Part shown: positions 33,589 to 42,045 of the stretch, in pieces
Layout of the letters: every line of letters starts with the position of its first letter
Numbering within the stretch: position 1 is the first letter of the stretch
From: JBFIHF01 sp964411125
Lineage (GTDB): Bacteria > Myxococcota_A > Bradymonadia > Bradymonadales > Bradymonadaceae
DNA length: 64,000 nucleotides
Direction of reading: 5' to 3'
Assembly (NCBI GenBank): GCA_964411125.1
Contig: CAYPJU010000007.1
Location: 1-64,000, forward strand
The notes under the pieces: model-generated
What the model saw: the letters and a program-made list of their open reading frames with translations, nothing else
Told to the model about the DNA's origin: nothing
Databases searched by the model: none
Made by a program: the position numbers and the translations under genes

Positions 33589-33968
33589 TCCTCTTCGGTC
33601 CCTTCACGTGGGGCGGCCTCGCCAGCGAGAAGTTTCTCGATGCGACGCCCCCGTTCGATCGACTCGTCGTACTCGAACCGTAGCTCCGGCGTGTAGCGGA
33701 GGTCGAGCCGGTCGGAGAGCAGTTTGCGCAGAAAACCCGCGGACTTCTCTACCGCTTCCACGACCTCTTCGGCGGGCTGTGGCCCGTCTTCCTCGATGAC
33801 GACGAAATAGACGGTCGCGAACTTGAGGTCGCCGGAGCAATCGACGGCAGTGATCTGGACTCGTTTGAGGCGCGGATCACTGACGTCGAAGAGCAGCATC
33901 GACGCGAGGACCTCGCGAATCTGCTGACCTACGCGGTCACTGCGAGCTGCACCACTTCGAGACTTCAT
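33585..33968 (-). CDS. rbfA: 30S ribosome-binding factor A
   Basis: RbfA assists late 16S rRNA processing and 30S maturation. At 127 residues it has the KH-type core with RVGQQIREVLASML, DPRLKRVQITAV and the C-terminal LRYTPELRFEYDESIERGRRIEKLL. The acidic tail (REGTEEE) is short. It lies 9 bp after infB and overlaps nrnA by 4 bp. Confidence 0.95.
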   Translation of the reverse strand: MKSRSGAARSDRVGQQIREVLASMLLFDVSDPRLKRVQITAVDCSGDLKFATVYFVVIEEDGPQPAEEVVEAVEKSAGFLRKLLSDRLDLRYTPELRFEYDESIERGRRIEKLLAGEAAPREGTEEE

Positions 33969-33977
33969 CGATCCCCG

Positions 33978-36707
33978 TCAGTCGAGAGTCGCCGCGACTT
34001 CCTTGAGATCGTAGACCTCGACTTCGTCGCCGACCTTGATGTCGTTGTAGTTGTCGACGGTCAGGCCGCACTCGAACCCGGACTTGACCTCACGGACGTC
34101 GTCCTTGAACCGCCGCAGGGTCGCGATCGTCGAATCGTAGACCACGCGACCGTCACGAACGAGACGGCACTTCGCGTTTCGGCGGATGATTCCGTCGTTG
34201 ACGTAGCAGCCGGCAATCGTCCCGACCTTCGGAGCGGAGAAGACCTCGCGGACCTCCGCGCGCCCGATGACTTCCTCTTCGATGACCGGTGAGAGCATCC
34301 CCTCCAGAATCTGTCGGATCTGCTCGATGGCGTCGTAGATGACGTTGTAGGTGAGGACCTGGACCCCGTACTTCTCGGCAGTTTCGACCGCGCTCGAGTC
34401 CGGGCGTACGTTGAATCCGACCACGACGGCGCCCTTCTCGGACGACGCGGCGAGGTTGACGTCGTTGTAGGTGATGCCACCGACGGCGGAGTGGATGGTC
34501 TTCACCGCCACTTCCTTGTTGCCCAGCTTGGAGAACGCCTCGCGGATCGCTTCGAGCGAGCCCTGGACGTCCGCCTTCAGGATGACCTTCAGCTCCTTGA
34601 TCTCGCCTTCGCGGATCATGGCGGAGAGGTCTTCCAGGCTCGAGGCGGCTTCGCGGGCACGCGACGCCATCGCCTCTTTCCGCTTTTGGTCGACGACGTT
34701 CTGGGTGATGCGCTTCGCGTCTCGTTCCTCTTCGACGACGAAGAAGGGTTCGCCGGCCGCCGGAACACCGGAGAGCCCCGTGATTTCGACGGGGACACTC
34801 GGGCCCGCGTTCGGAATCTGCTCGCCGCGCCAGTTGGTCATCGTTCGAACACGACCGTAGAACTGGCTACTGACGATGATGTCGCCGGGCTTCAGAGAAC
34901 CACGCTGAACGAGGACGGTAGCGACCGGTCCGCGACCGACGTCGAGTTCCGCCTCGATGACGAGGCCCTGCGCGTCACGCTCTGCGTTGGCGGTCAGCTC
35001 TTCGACCTCCGCCTGCAAGGCGATCGTCTCGACGAGCTTCTCGATCCCCTCACCGGTGAGCGCACTGACCGGCACGAAGAGCGTGCTTCCGCCCCACTCT
35101 TCGGGGATCAGTTCGTATTCGGTGAGCGCCTGCTTCACGCGGTCGAGGTTGGCCGACTCTTTGTCGATCTTGTTGACCGCCACGATGATCGGCACGTCCG
35201 CGTCACGCGAGTGATTGATCGCCTCCACCGTTTGCGGCATGACGCCGTCGTCCGCTGCGACGACCAGGACGACGATGTCGGTGGCCCGAGCACCTCGGGC
35301 ACGCAGGGCGGTGAACGCCTCGTGGCCCGGAGTGTCGAGGAACGTGATCTTCCCGTGGTCGGTGACGACCTGGTAAGCGCCGATGTGCTGGGTGATACCC
35401 CCGGCCTCTCCTTCTGCCACTTCCGTCTTCCGGATGGCATCGAGGAGCGACGTCTTACCGTGGTCGACGTGACCCATGACCGTGACGACCGGCGGACGAC
35501 CAGCGAGGGTCTCCTCGGCATCGGGGTCGGTGTCGTAGAACTGCTCGATGTCGAACGCGACGTTCTCGACGGTGTATCCGAACTCCTCGGCGATCAGCGC
35601 CGCGGTCTCGTAGTCGAGCATCGTGTTGACGTTCGCCATCATCCCGTTCTGGATGAGGGTGAGCGCCACCTGGCCCGCTTTGACGCCCATCTGGTGGGAC
35701 AGGTCGCCCACCGTGATGGCGTCTTCGATCCGGATGTTACGCTTGTGCTCGGCCGCCTGGGTGATCTCGGTCTTCTGCGGCTTGCGGTTCGGTTGCGAAC
35801 GCTGGCGCTTTCGACGCGATTTCCCGTCGTAGAGATCGCGACCTTCGACCACGTGACGGGTGGTCCGACGACCACTTCCTTTGCGATCGTTGCGGTGCGA
35901 CGGGCCTGAGTTGCGATGTTTCGGGCCCGGCGAGAAGTCCTTCCCTTCGGCCGCGAGGCGGTCGAGGAGGACGGACTGAGGGACGGCACCGACGACCTGC
36001 GCTCCGCCCTTGTTCGGCGGACGCTTCGGCTCTTCCCGCCTCTTGACCGTCGCCTTCGCGGCGTCTTCCTCGGGCTTCTTCGGTTCCGGCTTGGCCTGGG
36101 TTTCGGGCGCGGCGGCAGCCTCTTCGGCCGGCGCTTCGCTCGCCTCTTCTTCAGCAGGCTCTTCGTCCGCCTCGGCCTCGGCCAGCTCTTCGGCCGCCGG
36201 CTCTTCGTCAGCCTCTTCGGCCGCCTGGGGCGCAGATTCTTCGACCTGCTCCTCGACCGCCTCTTCCGATCCCGCGTCGGCAGCGGGCGTTTCGGCCTCT
36301 TCTGCTTCGGGCGTCGGCTCGGGCTCGGGCTCGCTTCCATCGGGAGCGAGTGCCTTTACGACCACTTCTTCCTCGTCGCCTTCCTCGTCGACGCTCACCT
36401 TACGGCGGCGCAGGACGGGAGCGACGGCAGCTGCATCGGCCTTCTTGCGCTTCTTCGGGCCTGCAGCTTCGGCGCCCTCGGCTTTCGCGACCGGCATCTT
36501 CTTGCGGACCGTGGGAGCCTTGGCCTTCGCAGCAGATTTCCCACCCTTCTCGAGCGCCGTGCGGATGTTGTCCACCTCGTCCGGGCTCAGGTAGGTCATC
36601 GGATTGTTCACCTGGATCCCGAGTCCCAACCCGTTGATCTTGGTGACCAATTCGTGCTTGTGAAGTCCGAGTTCCTTGGCCAGCTCGTATACCCTGAGTT
36701 GCGCCAT
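33978..36707 (-). CDS. infB: Translation initiation factor IF-2
   Basis: IF-2 is the GTPase that delivers initiator tRNA to the ribosome. The 909-residue protein starts MAQLRVYELAKELGL behind GGAGATGAA. It has the N-terminal IF2N domain (1-60), a long acidic Glu/Ala region (110-230), a basic stretch with KSRRKRQRSQ, a second IF2N-like domain (~325-390), and the G domain with GHVDHGKTSLLD, DTPGHEAF and NKIDK. EF-Tu-like and C-terminal fMet-tRNA domains follow. Three stem-loops occupy the 113-bp gap before it. Confidence 0.98.
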   Translation of the reverse strand: MAQLRVYELAKELGLHKHELVTKINGLGLGIQVNNPMTYLSPDEVDNIRTALEKGGKSAAKAKAPTVRKKMPVAKAEGAEAAGPKKRKKADAAAVAPVLRRRKVSVDEEGDEEEVVVKALAPDGSEPEPEPTPEAEEAETPAADAGSEEAVEEQVEESAPQAAEEADEEPAAEELAEAEADEEPAEEEASEAPAEEAAAAPETQAKPEPKKPEEDAAKATVKRREEPKRPPNKGGAQVVGAVPQSVLLDRLAAEGKDFSPGPKHRNSGPSHRNDRKGSGRRTTRHVVEGRDLYDGKSRRKRQRSQPNRKPQKTEITQAAEHKRNIRIEDAITVGDLSHQMGVKAGQVALTLIQNGMMANVNTMLDYETAALIAEEFGYTVENVAFDIEQFYDTDPDAEETLAGRPPVVTVMGHVDHGKTSLLDAIRKTEVAEGEAGGITQHIGAYQVVTDHGKITFLDTPGHEAFTALRARGARATDIVVLVVAADDGVMPQTVEAINHSRDADVPIIVAVNKIDKESANLDRVKQALTEYELIPEEWGGSTLFVPVSALTGEGIEKLVETIALQAEVEELTANAERDAQGLVIEAELDVGRGPVATVLVQRGSLKPGDIIVSSQFYGRVRTMTNWRGEQIPNAGPSVPVEITGLSGVPAAGEPFFVVEEERDAKRITQNVVDQKRKEAMASRAREAASSLEDLSAMIREGEIKELKVILKADVQGSLEAIREAFSKLGNKEVAVKTIHSAVGGITYNDVNLAASSEKGAVVVGFNVRPDSSAVETAEKYGVQVLTYNVIYDAIEQIRQILEGMLSPVIEEEVIGRAEVREVFSAPKVGTIAGCYVNDGIIRRNAKCRLVRDGRVVYDSTIATLRRFKDDVREVKSGFECGLTVDNYNDIKVGDEVEVYDLKEVAATLD

Positions 36708-36725
36708 TTCATCTCCATTCTGCAA

Positions 36726-36813
36726 CCCCCGGCAGGGGGTGAGAGACCCAATTGGTCTCGAGTGCTTTCATTTTCGCCAAGTGAGCGGCGAAGACTCAAT
36801 ACATGTCTTCGCC
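36726..36813 (-). other. Three stem-loops between the YlxR-L7Ae gene and infB
   Basis: In plus coordinates: CCCCC/GGGGG (36726-36739, 4-base loop); GAGACC/GGTCTC (36743-36759, 5-base loop); and GGCGAAGAC/GTCTTCGCC (36787-36813, perfect 9-bp stem, 9-base loop). They nearly fill the only sizeable gap inside the operon. None has a T-run, so processing or translational control of infB is more likely than termination. Confidence 0.55.
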
Positions 36814-36820
36814 AGTCCCT

Positions 36821-37411
36821 TCAACCCCCGAAGAATCCGACTCGTTCGAGGGTTTGGCAGTCTCGTTTCAATCTCTCTGCGAGGGTCCCCGTAACTCCAA
36901 GGACCGTCACGAACTCTTTGGCTGTCCAGCCGCCGAGCTGTTTACCCGTGAAACGATCGAACGTCTCGACGTTCTTTCGCTCCGCGTTGCTTCCAAACTT
37001 CTTTCGTGCCGCGTTGCCGGCGTCCGAGGCGATGAAGAGGATGTCGATTCCCCCTGCCTTCATCACCTCTGCGACCGCGTTTTGCCCGACGGCAGCCTGC
37101 TGGCTCCGGACGGCGACTCGAGCCGTCTCGTGCACTCGTTGCGCGATCGACTCGTGGACCTGTCGGGCAAACACCGCCGGCTCGTCGGCCGGGAGCGCGT
37201 TCGCTTTGAAGATCCGTCGAAATCCGCCGCGTGCGGCGGCGAGCAGGCAGTCCGAATCCGCGTGGACGTGGGCCCCCCGTCCGGGGGCTCGACCACGAAG
37301 GTCGTGCAACACCCCCATCTCGGGGACGAAGACGAATCGCTCCATCTCCCCCGGATGGACCTGCTGGCCACACCCGGCGCACGTACGTATGGAATCGGCA
37401 GCCACGCTCAA
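36821..37411 (-). CDS. YlxR (DUF448) domain fused to an L7Ae-like RNA-binding domain
   Basis: YlxR and YlxQ (an L7Ae-family protein) are usually separate small genes between nusA and infB. Here one 196-residue protein carries both. The YlxR part (1-~85) has RTCAGCGQQVH and the basic GRGAHVHADSDCLLAA. The L7Ae-like part (~95-185) has ...AVAEVMKAGGIDILFIASDAGNAAR and TAKEFVTVLGVTGTLAERLK. The start is TTG 37411, immediately after the nusA stop and with GAGGAGG in the end of nusA; GTG 37405 is the alternative. It probably binds RNA during transcription/translation. Confidence 0.88.
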   Translation of the reverse strand: MSVAADSIRTCAGCGQQVHPGEMERFVFVPEMGVLHDLRGRAPGRGAHVHADSDCLLAAARGGFRRIFKANALPADEPAVFARQVHESIAQRVHETARVAVRSQQAAVGQNAVAEVMKAGGIDILFIASDAGNAARKKFGSNAERKNVETFDRFTGKQLGGWTAKEFVTVLGVTGTLAERLKRDCQTLERVGFFGG

Positions 37412-39262
37412 TCATTCCTCCTCGCTGGAACCGGTGACGGCTTCGACGGCATCCTTCACCGCGTCAGCCGCCTTCTCAGCGACTTCCTCTGCGACGTCCG
37501 CAGCCTTTTCGGCCGCGCCCTCGACGGCGTCTGCTGCCGCCTGAGCGGCTTCTGTCGCCTTCTCGGCCACCGTCTCGGCAGCCTCGCCGGCGGCGTCGGC
37601 AACGTCTTCTGCCCCGGCAGTCCCCAACTCCAGGACCGTCGCGGGCTCCAGAGGCTCTTCTTCGACTTCGTCGCGTCCCAACCAGGCGACACGGCGGGCC
37701 TCGAAAGCTTCTTCGTCCAGCTCTTCGTCACGCATCATTTGATCGCGCGCGGCGTGCATCAGTTGCTTGCCCTTCTTGGCCGGAATCCCGGCGGCTTTGG
37801 CCATCTCGTCGGTGTCGACCACGAACGCGATGTGCTGCGGCGTCGTATACCCTGCGTCGTGCAGGTTCTTCGCAACCTTCGCCCCGACGCCTCGGATCTG
37901 CTGGAGCGCTTTCGCTTCCAGCTCCTCTGGCGTCATCTGATCTTCGGACTTCTGGGTCGGCCGCTCCAGGATCTCCGAGGCCGCCTTGATGATGCGTTCG
38001 GCCCCGTCCGCCGTGTAGCCGGGGATCTGCGCCAGCTCGGCGATCTCGGCCTCGGCGATGTGCTCCAGCTTGTTGTACCCGAGCGAGAAGAGCGTATCGA
38101 TCATCTCTTCGGTCACTCCCTCGAACTCGAGGAGGTTGTTCCGCGCCTCGGTCATCATGTTGCGCAGACGCGTCTCGCTGATGATGTCGAGGTTCCACCC
38201 GGCGAGCTGCGCCGCGAGACGCACGTTCTGCCCGCCGCGACCGATCGCGAGGCTCAACTGATCGTCGGGGACGATGAGCTCCATCGTCATGTTCGTCTCG
38301 TCGATCAGGACCTTGGCTACCTCGGCCGGCGAGATCGCGTTGCAGACGAACCGCGCCGGATCTTCGACGTAAGGAACGATGTCGATCTTCTCACCGCGAA
38401 GCTCCTGGACCACGGCCTGGACGCGCGAACCGCGCATACCGACGCACGCGCCGACCGGATCGACGTCCGAGTCGCGCGAGTAGACGGCGACTTTGCTGCG
38501 GACACCCGGCTCGCGGGCGACGGCGACGATGCGGACGATCCCTTCGTAGATCTCCGGAACTTCCTGCTCGAAAAGGCGGAACAAGACCTGCGGATCGGCG
38601 CGTGTCAGGACGATCTGCGGGTCGCGGCTCGATCGCCGCACCTCTTTGATCATCGCCTGGACGCGGTCGCCGGGCCGGTAGCTCTCGCGCGGCGTCTGGT
38701 CACGGCGCATCAGGATCGCGTCGGTTCGGCCGAGGTCGATGATGATGTCGCCCTTCTCGAACCGGCGGACCATGCCGGTGACCATCTCGCCGATGCGGTC
38801 CTTGAACTCGTTGTGGATGATGTCGCGCTCCGCCTCCCGGACGCGCTGAATGATGACCTGTTTCGCCGTCTGCGCCGCGATGCGACCGAACGTCGAGTTG
38901 TAAGAGTCGAGGTTCAGGAGCGAACCGTAGCGCTCGTCCTGGGCCTTCGCTTTCTCTCGGTCTTCTTCCCGGTAGAAGATCTGGAACAGCAGCTCGTCGC
39001 CCGGTTCGGCGGCGAATCCTGCCTCTTCCACCTCTTCGATGGAGACTTCGCGTCCCTCGAGGTCGATCTCGTCGACCACCGTGATGATGAGGAAAAGCTC
39101 AACTTCTCCGGTTTCCTCGTTGTACTCCGCCTCGATCTCGCGATTCTGGCCGTAGGTACGGCGCGCTGCAGTGAGGATGGCGGCTTCGAGGGTCTCGACG
39201 AGAATCGAACGGTCGATTCCCTTGTCGCGGCCCACTTGATCGATCACGTGATTCAGGTTCAT
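37412..39262 (-). CDS. nusA: Transcription termination/antitermination factor NusA with Ala/Glu-rich tail
   Basis: NusA binds RNA polymerase and modulates pausing, termination and antitermination. The order is canonical: N-terminal polymerase-binding domain (1-~130), S1 (IIIDLGRTDAILMRRDQ), KH1 (GMRGSRVQAVVQEL) and KH2 (IGRGGQNVRLAAQL). Two C-terminal helix-hairpin-helix repeats follow (~370-475). Residues ~525-616 form an unusual long amphipathic Ala/Glu/Lys helix of repeated AEKAADxVxE units (EKAADAVKDAVEAV), giving 616 residues against a common ~490. In many bacteria NusA controls its own operon through leader terminators, which fits the terminator upstream of rimP. Confidence 0.97.
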   Translation of the reverse strand: MNLNHVIDQVGRDKGIDRSILVETLEAAILTAARRTYGQNREIEAEYNEETGEVELFLIITVVDEIDLEGREVSIEEVEEAGFAAEPGDELLFQIFYREEDREKAKAQDERYGSLLNLDSYNSTFGRIAAQTAKQVIIQRVREAERDIIHNEFKDRIGEMVTGMVRRFEKGDIIIDLGRTDAILMRRDQTPRESYRPGDRVQAMIKEVRRSSRDPQIVLTRADPQVLFRLFEQEVPEIYEGIVRIVAVAREPGVRSKVAVYSRDSDVDPVGACVGMRGSRVQAVVQELRGEKIDIVPYVEDPARFVCNAISPAEVAKVLIDETNMTMELIVPDDQLSLAIGRGGQNVRLAAQLAGWNLDIISETRLRNMMTEARNNLLEFEGVTEEMIDTLFSLGYNKLEHIAEAEIAELAQIPGYTADGAERIIKAASEILERPTQKSEDQMTPEELEAKALQQIRGVGAKVAKNLHDAGYTTPQHIAFVVDTDEMAKAAGIPAKKGKQLMHAARDQMMRDEELDEEAFEARRVAWLGRDEVEEEPLEPATVLELGTAGAEDVADAAGEAAETVAEKATEAAQAAADAVEGAAEKAADVAEEVAEKAADAVKDAVEAVTGSSEEE

Positions 39263-39268
39263 CCCGTG

Positions 39269-39802
39269 TCACTCCGAAAATTCGTAAGTAAGTCGTGCTT
39301 TGGCGATGTTCTTCAGTTCGAGTTCTGTCGAACTCCCTTCTTCCTCTTCCAGGACGACGATCTGTCCGTCGAAACCGACGAGCCGTCCTTCGAAAACGTT
39401 CTGTCCGTCGATCGGTTCGTGAACGACGATACGGGCATCTCGCCCCATACTGAGCTCGTAGTGTCTCGGCCGGGTGAGCTTTCGCTCGACGCCGGGGCTC
39501 GACACCTCGAGCGTGTATTGCTCCCAGACGTCCTCGCTCTCGTCGAGGTACGCCTCGAGGTAACGACTGACGTCCCGCAGCTCGTCGACCGAGACGCCCT
39601 CCCCCGGCTCGTGGGCCCCCGGGCGATCGACGAACACCGTCATCACCCAGCTACCCTTGATCGCGACGTCGTAGAGGACGAGCCCGTGAGCTTCGGCGGC
39701 TTCCTGCGCCCAGCCTTCCAGCAGCTCTTGCACCTTCGGAGTGAGACGTGGCGCGGGTGGTCCATCGTCTCGGGTGCGTCCTTTCTTTCGTCTGCGTCCC
39801 AT
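39269..39802 (-). CDS. rimP: Ribosome maturation factor RimP
   Basis: RimP helps assemble the 30S subunit. The 177-residue protein has the N-terminal domain (GLVLYDVAIKGSWVMTVFVDR), the linking CSPGVERKL-type motif (VSSPGVERKLTRPRHY) and the C-terminal SH3-like part (FEGRLVGFDGQIVVLEEE). I start at ATG 39802: the open frame extends upstream, but through a terminator and promoter. The start has no obvious Shine-Dalgarno sequence. The N-terminus is basic (GRRRKKGRTRDD). It is the first gene of the operon, 6 bp before nusA. Confidence 0.94.
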   Translation of the reverse strand: MGRRRKKGRTRDDGPPAPRLTPKVQELLEGWAQEAAEAHGLVLYDVAIKGSWVMTVFVDRPGAHEPGEGVSVDELRDVSRYLEAYLDESEDVWEQYTLEVSSPGVERKLTRPRHYELSMGRDARIVVHEPIDGQNVFEGRLVGFDGQIVVLEEEEGSSTELELKNIAKARLTYEFSE

Positions 39803-39817
39803 AAAACAGCCCGAAAC

Positions 39818-39846
39818 AATAAAAAAAGCGGGTCCGAAGAACCCAC
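39818..39846 (-). terminator. Intrinsic terminator inside the rimP leader (candidate attenuator)
   Basis: Read on the minus strand: GTGGGTTC (39846-39839), loop TTC, GGACCCGC (39835-39828), an 8-bp stem with two G-T pairs, followed directly by seven T and then ATT (39827-39818). It lies between the rimP promoter and the rimP start, 15 bases before the ATG. No other gene reads into it from upstream, so it should control entry into the rimP-nusA-infB operon. Confidence 0.75.
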
Positions 39847-39941
39847 TTTCGCAATCTACGGCGAATGTGTTTGGCCGAAGCCTCGCACCGCTCGGCGGGG
39901 CGAACTCTCCGGGTCGACAACAACCTCGGCGAGCGGGCGAA

Positions 39942-39970
39942 CTATTAGGGGTTGGCGGCACGGCTGTCAA
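39942..39970 (-). promoter_or_regulatory. Sigma-70 promoter of the rimP-nusA-infB operon
   Basis: On the minus strand: perfect -35 TTGACA (39970-39965), 17-base spacer, -10 TAATAG (39947-39942). The start would be near 39935, giving a leader of about 130 bases before rimP. Confidence 0.75.
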
Positions 39971-40086
39971 GTCGTCTACGAAACCGCGCACCGTGATGTT
40001 CCCGATCTGGAGATCCGATCCGCTCGCGTCTTTGAATCTCGCGCCGGACGTTTCGTCCAAGCGCGCACAGTTGTATACCGGCTAAC

Positions 40087-40115
40087 TTCAAACGAGATCG
40101 CTTCGGTGCTATAGG
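40087..40115 (+). promoter_or_regulatory. Possible promoter of the beta-helix lipoprotein gene
   Basis: TTCAAA (40087-40092) and TATAGG (40110-40115) are separated by 17 bases, each matching 4 of 6 consensus positions. The distance to the gene fits. Confidence 0.4.
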
Positions 40116-40141
40116 TGCCACCAAACTCGAATTATGAAGTA

Positions 40142-40163
40142 GCGTCGCCCTTTGCCGCGACGC
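40142..40163 (+). other. 5' leader stem-loop just before the lipoprotein ribosome site
   Basis: GCGTCGC (40142-40148) and GCGACGC (40157-40163) form a perfect 7-bp stem with an 8-base loop, ending about 5 bases before AGGAGG. A hairpin here would protect the mRNA 5' end or modulate ribosome access. Confidence 0.45.
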
Positions 40164-40179
40164 GGATCAGGAGGAAAAT

Positions 40180-41967
40180 ATGAAGAACCTCATCTGTAAA
40201 CTCGGAGCCATCGCGCTTACGTCGACCCTCGCCGTGGCCTGCGGTCCCGCCAACAACGGTGAAAACAACGGGACGAACAACGGCGGAACAAACAACGGGA
40301 TGACCAACACCACCGATTGCTCGGCGGCGCCCGAGCTCACCCGGGAAGACGTGGAGAACGGTGGTACGCTCGAAGCGGGCTCCTGCTACCTCGTCAATGA
40401 GCGGCTCACCGTCGGCGGGGAGCTCGTCGTGGAGGAAGGCGTCGTCCTGCAGTTCGCCGAGAACATCGACTTCCGCATCACCGGCGACGGTCGCCTCAAC
40501 GTGCAGGGAACGGCCGACGAAGCCGTAATCTTCCAGGGGCAGGACGAGACCAAGGGGTACTGGAAGGGCATCTTCGTCGGTACCTCCGGCTCCGCGAACA
40601 ACCTCGAGTATCTGGTAGTCGAACACGCCGGCAGCTCGCAGTGGTCGGGTGCAAACTACTCCACCGCCAGCATCAACGTGCCGTCGGAAGGCGGGCTCAC
40701 GATCTCGAACACGACGGTCCGTGAAGGGCTCGGTAACGGAATCCTCGTCGGCGACACCCCCGACTTCGCGATCTCGGGCTCGACCGTCACGACCACGGAC
40801 ATCCCGCTCCACGTGTACCACAACGTGGTAGGGAACATCGCCGCGGACAACGATTTCACCGGAAACGGAGACGACCGCGTCTATCTCGGGTTCGGCAACA
40901 GCGACAGCGTCGACAGCGAGCAAACCTGGGAGTTCAACGCCGTCCCGTACCGAGCCACCAACCGCTGGTACATCACCAGCCCGCTCACCCTCATGCCCGG
41001 CGTCGAGATTCAATTCGCCGAAGACGCGTCCGTCATCGTCAACGACGAGGGCCGAATCACCGCCGTCGGGACCGAAGACGAGCAAATCACCTTTACGGGA
41101 GACGAAGAGACGCGCGGTTACTGGAAAGGCATCCAGGTGAACACCGGCGGTTCCGCCAACGTCTTCGACTACGTGAACATCGAATATTCGGGCGGACAGC
41201 AGTGGTCCGGAGCGAGCGACTCGGCCGCCGCGGTCCACCTCGGGACGACCAGCGAGCTCCACATCAGCAACAGCACGTTCCTCGACAACGCCGGTCGCGC
41301 GCTCCACGCGGGCGGGCAGGACGTCGACATCAGTGGGTTCGCCGGCAACTCGTTCATCGAGAACGAGAAGCCGATTCACGTTCACACGAACCTCGCCGGC
41401 GAGATCAACGCCGATACCGTCTTCACCGACAACGACGAGCAGGCCGTTCGGGTCGCGTTCGGAAACTCGGACGCGGTGCGCGACGCGCAGACGTGGCAGG
41501 CGATCGAAGTTCCGTTCCTCGTGACGAACCGCACCTACGTGAAGAACGCGCTCAACATCGACGCGGGTACCACCATTCAGTTCCTCGAAGATGCATCGAT
41601 GATCATCGACGACGAAGGCTCCATCTCCGCCAACGGCGAGGCGGGCAACGAGGTCGTCTTCACCGGTGAGGAAGAGACGGTCGGATTCTGGAAAGGTCTC
41701 GGCGTCTACACCACCACCGCGGACAATGTCCTGACGCACACCGTCATCTCGTACGCCGGCAGCAGCCAGTGGACGGGAGCTACCGAAAGCGTGGGCGCGC
41801 TCTACGTCACCGGCTCGCTGAAGCTCGACAACGTCTCCATCGAGAACAGCGGCGGGTTCGCGATCTCCGCGTCGAACGATGCGGGGCTCGACTGTTCCGG
41901 GATGTCCTACTCGGGCAACGCAGATGGAGACCTCTACACCTCCGACGGCATCCTCACCTGCCTCTGA
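40180..41967 (+). CDS. Lipoprotein with triplicated right-handed beta-helix repeats
   Basis: The 595-residue protein has a lipobox (LAVAC, Cys21) and an Asn/Gly linker (NNGENNGTNNGGTNNG), a hallmark of lipoproteins in Bradymonadales and related myxobacteria. The rest consists of three similar blocks of ~186-190 residues. Each contains a G(Y/F)WKG(I/L) motif (about 126, 312 and 503), then a Y(V/T)xxE/SYxGSSQWxGA stretch and short strands with regular Asn turns. This is the pattern of parallel beta-helix proteins. It is probably surface-exposed and could bind or cleave polysaccharide, but no catalytic residues are recognisable. It is a single-gene unit with its own leader and terminator. Confidence 0.85.
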   Translation: MKNLICKLGAIALTSTLAVACGPANNGENNGTNNGGTNNGMTNTTDCSAAPELTREDVENGGTLEAGSCYLVNERLTVGGELVVEEGVVLQFAENIDFRITGDGRLNVQGTADEAVIFQGQDETKGYWKGIFVGTSGSANNLEYLVVEHAGSSQWSGANYSTASINVPSEGGLTISNTTVREGLGNGILVGDTPDFAISGSTVTTTDIPLHVYHNVVGNIAADNDFTGNGDDRVYLGFGNSDSVDSEQTWEFNAVPYRATNRWYITSPLTLMPGVEIQFAEDASVIVNDEGRITAVGTEDEQITFTGDEETRGYWKGIQVNTGGSANVFDYVNIEYSGGQQWSGASDSAAAVHLGTTSELHISNSTFLDNAGRALHAGGQDVDISGFAGNSFIENEKPIHVHTNLAGEINADTVFTDNDEQAVRVAFGNSDAVRDAQTWQAIEVPFLVTNRTYVKNALNIDAGTTIQFLEDASMIIDDEGSISANGEAGNEVVFTGEEETVGFWKGLGVYTTTADNVLTHTVISYAGSSQWTGATESVGALYVTGSLKLDNVSIENSGGFAISASNDAGLDCSGMSYSGNADGDLYTSDGILTCL

Positions 41968-41989
41968 GCACCGGTTGCCGCCGACCCGG

Positions 41990-42018
41990 AAGGGGCCCAG
42001 ACGGGCCCCTTTTCCTTT
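41990..42018 (+). terminator. Rho-independent terminator after the beta-helix lipoprotein
   Basis: AAGGGGCCC (41990-41998), loop AGAC, GGGCCCCTT (42003-42011) is a perfect 9-bp stem running into TTCCTTT. It begins 22 bases after the stop codon. Confidence 0.88.
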
Positions 42019-42045
42019 GTCGGCTCTACGGGATATCCTCCCCCA

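Larger units (their letters stand above)
39803..40179. other. 377-bp divergent intergenic region between rimP and the beta-helix lipoprotein gene
   Basis: No gene is visible. The left third is the rimP leader with an intrinsic terminator (39818-39846), followed by the rimP promoter (39942-39970). The middle (39971-40086) shows nothing I can assign. The right part holds a probable rightward promoter (40087-40115), a 5' stem-loop (40142-40163) and a strong AGGAGG ribosome site near 40169. Confidence 0.7.

Noticed and set aside
39803..40060. N-terminal extension of RimP upstream of 39802
   Set aside because: It would be translated through the terminator and includes the promoter; the RimP family starts near 39802.
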